Below are positions 22,661 to 27,949 of a stretch of DNA of 27,949 nucleotides, piece after piece. The translations under genes and the position numbers were made by a program. Within the stretch, counting starts at the first letter, position 1. Each line of letters begins with the position of its first letter. Source of the stretch: Geosiphon pyriformis (Eukaryota; Glomeromycota; Glomeromycetes; Archaeosporales; Geosiphonaceae); assembly GCA_016748015.1 (NCBI GenBank), contig JAAOMT010000224.1, positions 3,132 through 31,080 on the forward strand, written 5' to 3'. The notes below the pieces were generated by a model that was not told the origin of the DNA, did no database searches, and saw only the letters and a list, made by a program, of their open reading frames with translations.

Positions 22661-23118
22661 GCAAAAACAAGATAATAAGTAACAAAATAACTAACAACAA
22701 CAATAAAATAATATATAATAAGATAACTAATAGCAAAAATAAGATAATTAGCAATAACAACAAAATAATATATGACAAAATAATTAATAATAACAACAAA
22801 ATAATATGTAACAAGATAATTAGCAACAATAACAAAATAATAAACAACAAAATAATTAATAGCAACAACAAAATAATATGTGACAAAATAATCAGCAATA
22901 GTAAAATAATAAGTAATAAGATAACTAATAATAATAATAAGATAATTAATAACAAAATAATCAGCAGCAACAACAAGATAATATATAACAAGATAACTAA
23001 CAGTAGTAAAATAATAGACAATAAAATAAACAACAATAACAACAAAATAATTAGTAATAATAAAATAATAAATAATAAAATGATTAACAACAACAAAATA
23101 TTCAGTAGTTGTAACAAA
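22661..23118. repeat. 36-bp minisatellite, right block
   Basis: Same 36-bp unit and orientation as 14793-15369; it phases well at about 22760-22905. The reading starts in register with the end of the left block. Two minus-strand frames stay open for over 150 codons, encoding only Leu/Ile- or Tyr/Val/Ile-rich repeats. I attribute this to composition and do not call them genes. Confidence 0.9.
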
Positions 23119-23210
23119 ATAACTGAAAATAGTAATAATAACTATTAAATTAACAGTGTTATCAATGGTTTTTGTTACTATTGAAAACATTTTTTAGCTT
23201 AGCTGATAAT

Positions 23211-23248
23211 ATATACTACTATAATTATAACTATAAATTATAGTATAT
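23211..23248. repeat. Small inverted repeat (hairpin-capable)
   Basis: ATATACTACTATAATT and AAATTATAGTATAT form arms with a short loop and a 3-nt bulge. In such AT-rich DNA the significance is low. Confidence 0.5.
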
Positions 23249-23258
23249 CATGAATATA

Positions 23259-23301
23259 GGTTAATCTGAAGGTTTTGGTTAATCTAAAAGTTTTGGTTGA
23301 G
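23259..23301. repeat. 18-bp tandem repeat, 2.3 copies
   Basis: GGTTAATCTGAAGGTTTT, GGTTAATCTAAAAGTTTT, then GGTTGAG. It lies just upstream of a TATA-like sequence and the small intron-containing ORF. Confidence 0.7.
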
Positions 23302-23304
23302 CTC

Positions 23305-23316
23305 TTTATATAATAA
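23305..23316 (+). promoter_or_regulatory. TATA-like element upstream of the small ORF
   Basis: TTTATATAATAA about 70 bp before the ATG at 23387. It is only suggestive, since AT-rich DNA produces such words often. Confidence 0.25.
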
Positions 23317-23386
23317 ACAGAGATTCAATAGTGGTTTTTAGTAGCCTTCTGAAATTGCAATTCTGTTGAATTTTTTTCTCAATGTG

Positions 23387-23536
23387 ATGGCTGGTAATTT
23401 TCCTGGTAAGTCATTCTCAATTTTGTAAATGTTCTACTTTTGTTTCACAGATTTTTTATCAGTCTTTTTGACATTAATAATTCCATACATGATTCTTAAT
23501 CAATTAGTAAACAACAAAACAAACAAAAAAAAATAA
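23387..23536 (+). CDS. Candidate 34-residue membrane micro-protein with one intron
   Basis: Exon 1 (23387-23405) starts with ATG and reads MAGNFP. A 45-bp stretch, 23406-23450, has the form of a compact fungal intron: GTAAGT at the donor and a pyrimidine-rich TTTGTTTCACAG acceptor. Exon 2 (23451-23536) joins in frame and runs to TAA. The spliced product has 34 residues: a short N-terminus, one hydrophobic segment (FLSVFLTLIIPYMILNQLV) and a basic tail (NNKTNKKK). That suggests a single-pass membrane peptide. An in-frame TAG just upstream fixes the first Met. I do not recognise the protein. The last codons run into an A-rich tract, so the C-terminus may be fortuitous. It could also be a fragment of a former larger gene, or chance. 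No stop or frameshift disturbs it, unlike the transposon genes around it. Confidence 0.35.
23406..23450 (+). other. Putative spliceosomal intron
   Basis: 45 bp with a perfect GTAAGT donor and a TTTCACAG acceptor. Removing it keeps the frame open across both exons. No clear branch-point consensus is visible. Confidence 0.4.
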
Positions 23537-23595
23537 ATAAAAAAAATAAAAAAAAATAAAAAAATTAAGCCAAGACAATTAAATTAGTATTCTAT

Positions 23596-24066
23596 TGTTA
23601 CTCATAAAAAAAAACAGATATAGAAAATAGTAAACCAATAAAAGAATAGTAGTTAGCATGTGAGCACATTGCTCAGCAATATAGAGCAATATCAAAAATT
23701 ACAGCATATTATTTAGCAATGTGAAGCAATATTAGAAAATTAGAACATATTGCTCAACAATATGAGTATTGCTCAAAAAATCATAGCACATCACTCAGAA
23801 ATGTGAGTAATCTTGTAAAACATAAATTTATGTATATATAAGAGTAGTATTAGAAGCTAAAAAATCAGTCAAGTAGACTCTCAGAGTTAAGAAAACTCAG
23901 AGTTAATAGGACTTTCAGAGTCAATTAGATTTGCAGATTATAATTATTAAATACTCTTTCTTCAAAAAATAGAATACTATAACTTGAAGTGAAATTACTT
24001 CTATATTAATGAAATTATCTATTATTCTTAAATCTATATTATTATTTACTACTTAATTTGCTGACA
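23596..24066 (+). repeat. LTR-like segment (possible solo LTR or 5' LTR)
   Basis: Begins TGTTA and ends TGACA (near-inverted TG...CA ends, 471 bp). It contains a strong TATA-like site (TATATATAAG, 23833), followed about 45 bp later by CTCAGAGTT direct repeats, resembling a U3/R arrangement. Upstream, 23655-23815 holds four degenerate copies of a CATATTGCTCAGCAATAT-type word. I found no second LTR, no convincing 5-bp target duplication and no standard primer-binding site, so the call is tentative. Confidence 0.28.
23655..23815. repeat. Degenerate ATTGCTCAGCAAT repeats
   Basis: Four diverged copies spaced about 30-55 bp, each partly palindromic (ATTGCTCAGCAAT, ATTATTTAGCAAT, ATTGCTCAACAAT, ATCACTCAGAAAT). 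They could be paired protein-binding sites in an LTR U3 region, or simple decayed tandem repeats. Confidence 0.55.
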
Positions 24067-24092
24067 CAATAGCTCTTGATTATGGCTATTAA
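24066..24092. repeat. Left arm of a 27-bp inverted repeat
   Basis: ACAATAGCTCTTGATTATGG plus CTATTAA matches the reverse complement of 24496-24522 with four mismatches, all transitions. Weaker similarity extends outward on both sides (ACTTAA words). It starts exactly where the LTR-like segment ends. Confidence 0.7.
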
Positions 24093-24244
24093 CAGGACAC
24101 TTATTTCTTATTTTATTTTCTTTATTTTTTTATTTTCTTTTGTTATTTACTAAATTGATTAAAAGAATTAAGCACTGAGTTATTGATGTTAAGGATAACC
24201 TGATAAAAGACCCAGAAATAAGAGTAGAATTACATATATATTAA

Positions 24245-24436
24245 TGGATAGCTTATCAGAAGAGCATAACTGCCAGAGTAAATCTGGTCACCAAGCTGAA
24301 AAAAAATTGGGCAGAATTGCAATTCCAGAAAACTACTACAATTACCACTAAATCTCTGTCTATTATACAAAAAACTCAACCAAAACCTTCAGACAAACAA
24401 CACCTTCAGATATCTCCAAATATTTTAATCAATTGA
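24245..24436 (+). other. Short open frame between the inverted repeats, unrecognised
   Basis: 64 codons open from just after a TAA to a TGA at 24434, without an initiating ATG. It reads WIAYQKSITARVNLVTKLKK then NWAELQFQKTTT and a Ser/Thr/Pro/Gln-rich end. The frame is also open for about 21 codons before the TAA (IDVKDNLIKDPEIRVELHIY). It looks like the charged/helical then polar composition of retrotransposon gag remnants, but I cannot assign it to a family. Confidence 0.25.
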
Positions 24437-24495
24437 GCACCAAGTTATGGGTTTGTTATTTGCTTTGAAACCCCAAATAATGATTTATAACATCA

Positions 24496-24522
24496 TCAAT
24501 AGCTATGATCAAGAGCCATTGT
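24496..24522. repeat. Right arm of the 27-bp inverted repeat
   Basis: Reverse complement of 24066-24092 with four transitions. The arms enclose about 400 bp. Confidence 0.7.
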
Positions 24523-24816
24523 TCTAGTGTAGTTAAGTATTGGCAGCTATCAACATGAAATATTAATAGTTGGAGTTTGATGAATAGTTTTTAATCAAAT
24601 AATAACAACATGAATTGGATATGAATAAGTATTTTATTGATATTTTAATGATTTCATTTCAGTAGATATAAACTATTCTTGAAGTAATTAGTAGATGAAT
24701 AAGAAGGGAAGTCCAAACTAAGAGATCTGTCTTTTTTTGCTTCTAATGCTACTATTATATATACATAATTCTTTTTACATAAGAAATTCTTTTTCTTTGT
24801 TAAATTTTTTGCAAAA

Positions 24817-24902
24817 TCTTTGATTTTCTGAAACATCCAAAATTTTCTGAAAAATCTTCAACTTTTCTGAAATATCTTGGATTTCCTGAAAAATTCTCTT
24901 TT
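24817..24902. repeat. Degenerate ~24-bp tandem repeat (TTTTCTGAAA motif)
   Basis: TTTTCTGAAACATCCAAAA, TTTTCTGAAAAATCTTCAAC, TTTTCTGAAATATCTTGGA, TTTCCTGAAAAATTCTC: four diverged units of 22-26 bp just before the LINE-3 truncation edge. Confidence 0.7.
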
Positions 24903-24974
24903 CTCTTCTTTTATTCTAATTGGCTAATTTATAATCATGTGTTTTTTTTTTTGATTATGTATTATTTTTTCTCT

Positions 24975-26712
24975 TTTTTAAGTATAATACTATCTTTGTA
25001 CTATGATTGAATTAGTTCCTTAAAAAAATTTGGTGTGGTCTTTTATGACAGACTTTTGAACAAACATGGTAAAGTTTTAGATTAAAAGACATTCCAACAT
25101 TAGAAAAAATTGAAACCCAAAAGATCTGTGTCCACTTGGTTTGTTTTGGTGTTAAAGTTTTTATACAATTTTGTGCTTATATCAGTGTCTTTCAATAGAA
25201 GTTCTGTGTTAAATGTTAATAATGTTTTATTATCTAATCAGTTTTTTAATATTAAAAGTGATTTGCTTAAGATCTGATTAGATACTTTTACTGTTTATAT
25301 AGATAGTTTTTTGAAAAAACTTGGTTTTGTTAATGTAACTGGAAGTGTTATTGCATTCTTTCCTAAGATTGATTTGGGCATTAGAGTTAGAGTTAATGGG
25401 CTTTTGTCTTTTATAATAGCCAAATTATAGATTGTTGTTTTGGCTTTGAAATATGTGTTTTTTTCTTATTTAGTGATAGTGTGTTTGAACAATTAAGCCA
25501 TATTAGATGCATGTGTCTTAAAGTTAAAATTACTTGGTCCCAATTTTTGTAATAGTTGTTAGATGAAGAAAAGACATATTGCAAATTTAATTGTTAATAA
25601 AAACATTGCTATGGTTTAGTCAAAGGTTAAAAACCATTTAAAAGTTTTGGATAATGTTTATGCAAATGCTTTGGTGGGAGTAGTTGCTTACTCTTCTTTG
25701 CTGCTGTCAACTAATGTGTGTAAATACTTTATTGTGACTAATAGTCTACTAGTTTTTGGTAATGTTTGTCATTTTGTTTGGGATATTTTTAGGTTAATAA
25801 ATTATGTATGTTAAGAAATTGGTTCTGGTTTTAGGGTTTTAAGTGGTTTTTCAGTTTGTGATGTTGATTAAGTCTATATTATAGCAGTTTGGCATTCAGA
25901 TTTACACATGCTATTAGGGTTTACAAGCAGAATTTTGGCTGGTTTATGTACTTATTTTATGAAGACTGTTTATGGAAAGCTGCTATTGTTATTAAAAAAA
26001 GACTTTGCAACAAATGTTATCCTGGTGTTTTATGTTTACATTGTAGAGAGATTGAATTTTCTAATTATGTGTTCACATATAACAAAGAGTCTGTCTTTTA
26101 TAAGGCAATTTTGTTTGAGTGTATTTTAATTTGGAAGTCTCTGACTGGTTCTTGTCTTCTTATTTCTTTTGTGATTGTGGAATCTTTTCTTTTGTGTTTA
26201 TTTGATGTTGGCTTATATGCACTTTTTTACAAAACTTTTGTGCTTGTAGAGTGGTTTAAGAAGGCAGTAAAAATTTTTGAGAATCATAGAGAGGCTGCTC
26301 AGATCTTAGTTGATTTTGTACATGGTTTGGATATATAACATCATTCTGAGTTGTGGAATATCAGATCTAAGTTTAAAGTAGATATAGAAAAAAATAATTT
26401 AATTGATAATTCAGAAATAATGTCTGTGATGTCTATTGGTACAGTGCTAGTTCTATTAAATAGTGTGATTAATTAATAGGTATTGATGATTCTTTTGGGG
26501 TTAGTTTTGGTTTCTGTACACCTTGTTTGTTTTTTTCTGGTTTTGGTAGTTTAACTTCTGTTTGTATAGGGGCTTAGTATTGCTTTAATTAGTCTGACTG
26601 ACTGGTCATATGTGGTAAATACATGAATTGTATCTAGTTAGAATTCATAGTTTTAACTCTGTATACTAGATAGTAATTGGGCTGCACTCATAAAACATTA
26701 ATAAAAAAAAAA
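24975..26712 (+). mobile_element. LINE-3: 5'-truncated LINE, inverted partner of the LINE-2 3' part
   Basis: Aligns over its whole length with the reverse complement of about 7375-9075 (LINE-2). It retains part of ORF2 after the reverse transcriptase, the 3' UTR and an A-rich tail (about 26700-26712). The left edge is approximate; weak similarity may reach 24930. It is joined to the same 3' flank as LINE-2, so it is part of the inverted duplication and not an independent 5'-truncated insertion. Confidence 0.88.
25050..26565 (+). pseudogene. LINE-3 ORF2 C-terminal fragment (broken)
   Basis: The RNase H remnant is near 25280-25440 (FTVYIDSF..., NVTGSVIAFFPKIDLGI; the TDG motif is lost and there is a stop where Gln is expected in the LAELQ-like motif). 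A later open stretch at 25889-26338 holds CLHCREIEFSNYVFTYNK, with Tyr for the zinc His and for the last zinc Cys, exactly as in LINE-2. The end region reads SELWNIRSKFKVDIEKNNL, also as in LINE-2. Several stops and frame changes. No activity is expected. Confidence 0.85.
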
Positions 26713-26762
26713 TCTTTTGTTAAAATCAGATTTGTAGCTATTGATTAAATTAAAAATTATTA

Positions 26763-26772
26763 TTTAATATAT
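26763..26772. other. Empty LINE-1 target site in the right arm
   Basis: A single TTTAATATAT (reverse complement of the LINE-1 target duplication) sits in continuous arm sequence. It shows the state of the locus before LINE-1 inserted. Confidence 0.8.
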
Positions 26773-27330
26773 TTAATATAGTAAAAACAAATCTGTTTTA
26801 CTAAATTTTTAAGTACTTAAATGTATTTATTTTTAATTTATAAATAAAAAATTATTAGTATCTATTTATATAAAAAATTAAATTAATATTATATATTATA
26901 TTATAAATTTTGTTCATTTTTTTATGTTTTATTTCTAAATAAAATTTACATGATTTTTTATATAATTTTTTTTTAAACAGATTGGTTTTTTTGTTTTCCA
27001 ACTTGTGTAATATAAAAGATAGTATGTATTTAATACTTTAATTTAAAATCAAAATTTTCTCTTTTAGAAATATTTTTTAATATCTTAATATATTAATTTA
27101 TGTAATTTTAAAAAAGCAAAGTTTTGGCTTGTTTTTTTATTTTTAGTTAATAAATAGCTTTTAAAAAGATCAGAAAATGTTTTTTAAATAAGTTATTTAT
27201 AATTTATTAATAATAAATAATATTAAAAAGCTATAAAAAAATGTGTTAAATATTAAAACTTTGATTTTTTAACTGATTAATAAAAAAAAACTTTTTATTG
27301 ACCAATTGACTAAATAATATAATTTGTTAA

Positions 27331-27440
27331 GTTAATTCAGAATTAACATAGTATTAAATTAATGATTCAGAATTAATTCAAGTTGAATTAGAATTCCAAA
27401 TCAGCTTAAATTGATTCTGAATTAACTTAAATTCTGTTTC
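27331..27440. repeat. Degenerate AATTCAGAATTAA repeats, one perfect palindrome
   Basis: GTTAATTCAGAATTAAC at 27331-27347 is a perfect 8-bp-arm palindrome around one base. Related words (GATTCAGAATTAATTC, GATTCTGAATTAAC) follow over about 100 bp. Confidence 0.6.
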
Positions 27441-27949
27441 AACTTATAACATATACAAGTATTACTTTGATTTTTTTAAAATTACAGAAACTTGATATTT
27501 ATTGTTTTAAAAAGAGATTGTATAAGAAATCTAAGATTTTAAGTTTTAGATTAGATATAAAAAAAATTTTTTTGAAAAATTTAATTAAAGTTTTTGTTAA
27601 AATACAAAAAACAGTTAAAAAATAAAAAAATCATAGCAAGATTCTTATAAAATATCTATTTGTTTGAAGATATTGTTTTATAAAAAAATTTTTTTGTTAA
27701 AATTAATAAAGTTTTTTGATTTTAAGATCTTGTTTATAATTCTTTTAAAAATAAACAATTCAATACTTTACTTTTAATTAAGAATATGTTATTACTGAAA
27801 ATTTATATAAAATAATAATTATTATTTGAATGTAAAAATTGCCAATTATTTCTTATTAAAAATGATCTTGTAGCATAAATCAATTTTTTTTCACCAAACT
27901 TCTTAGATTTGTTAACAATAATTGGCCAATATTAATATTATAGTTAATT
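27441..27949. other. AT-rich flank, no gene seen
   Basis: Outside the long inverted repeat. Homopolymer-rich sequence with stops in all frames; no similarity to the other repeats in the window was noticed. Confidence 0.6.

Larger units (their letters stand above)
24975..27269. repeat. Right arm of the long inverted repeat (uninterrupted)
   Basis: About 2.3 kb. It pairs with 1-509 plus 7331-9075, and the LINE-1 insertion is absent from this arm. It includes LINE-3 and its flank. 15.9 kb separates the inner ends of the arms. The non-LINE outer ~500 bp is far more conserved than the LINE part. Confidence 0.9.

Noticed and set aside
22570-23190. Long minus-strand open frames (206 and 155 codons) of Tyr/Val/Ile or Leu/Ile
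   Set aside because: They lie within the 36-bp minisatellite. The triplet rhythm of the array removes stops in more than one frame at once, and the peptides are pure low complexity. The same holds for 14825-15336.
1-27269. Assembly artefact (reverse-complement chimaera) as cause of the inverted arms
   Set aside because: The arms differ by 12-14% in the LINE part and by indels, and only one arm carries LINE-1. An artefact would give near-identical copies. Raw reads would settle it.

Overview
This is eukaryotic, very AT-rich, repeat-dominated DNA. The retrotransposon proteins belong to a LINE family (ORF1 with a CCHC knuckle; ORF2 with AP-endonuclease, reverse transcriptase, RNase H and a C-terminal zinc motif) that I recognise from arbuscular mycorrhizal fungi (Rhizophagus/Gigaspora type). 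The same genomes carry many hAT transposases and a fungal DDE endonuclease family, and both occur here. The organism call rests on family memory, not on a search. I see no rRNA, tRNA, CRISPR array or bacterial-style gene.

Layout: 1-499 is the outer part of a long inverted repeat. 510-7320 is LINE-1 (+), nearly full length, decayed, flanked by a perfect 10-bp target site duplication. 7331-7374 continues the interrupted left arm. About 7375-14147 is LINE-2 (-), full length, more decayed, tail to tail with LINE-1. 14148-14792 is AT-rich spacer. 14793-15369 and 22661-23118 are two blocks of one 36-bp minisatellite in the same orientation and phase. Between them lies a putative hAT element (15370-22660). 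Its transposase gene is broken: BED finger and catalytic core at 15.6-17.8 kb, dimerisation domain at 22.3 kb. The roughly 4 kb between holds a second, minus-strand DDE transposase pseudogene (18315-20449). 23.2-24.9 kb is more complex sequence with a candidate 34-residue intron-containing gene, an LTR-like segment, a distant inverted repeat and small tandem repeats. About 24975-26712 is LINE-3 (+), 5'-truncated, the inverted partner of the 3' part of LINE-2. 26713-27269 completes the right arm. 27270-27949 is AT-rich flank.

The relative history can be read from the nesting. A decayed LINE-2 end plus its flank became an inverted duplication with arms of about 2.3 kb. LINE-1 later entered only the left arm, and the right arm still shows the empty site. 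Separately, a hAT element split a minisatellite and was itself split by another DNA segment. Decay is dominated by C-to-T/G-to-A transitions: catalytic Asp became Asn, zinc Cys became Tyr, Trp and Gln codons became stops, and CpG is rare. That fits cytosine methylation and deamination, or a RIP-like process. None of the transposon genes looks functional. The only candidate intact gene is the small intron-containing ORF at 23387-23536, which is tentative.
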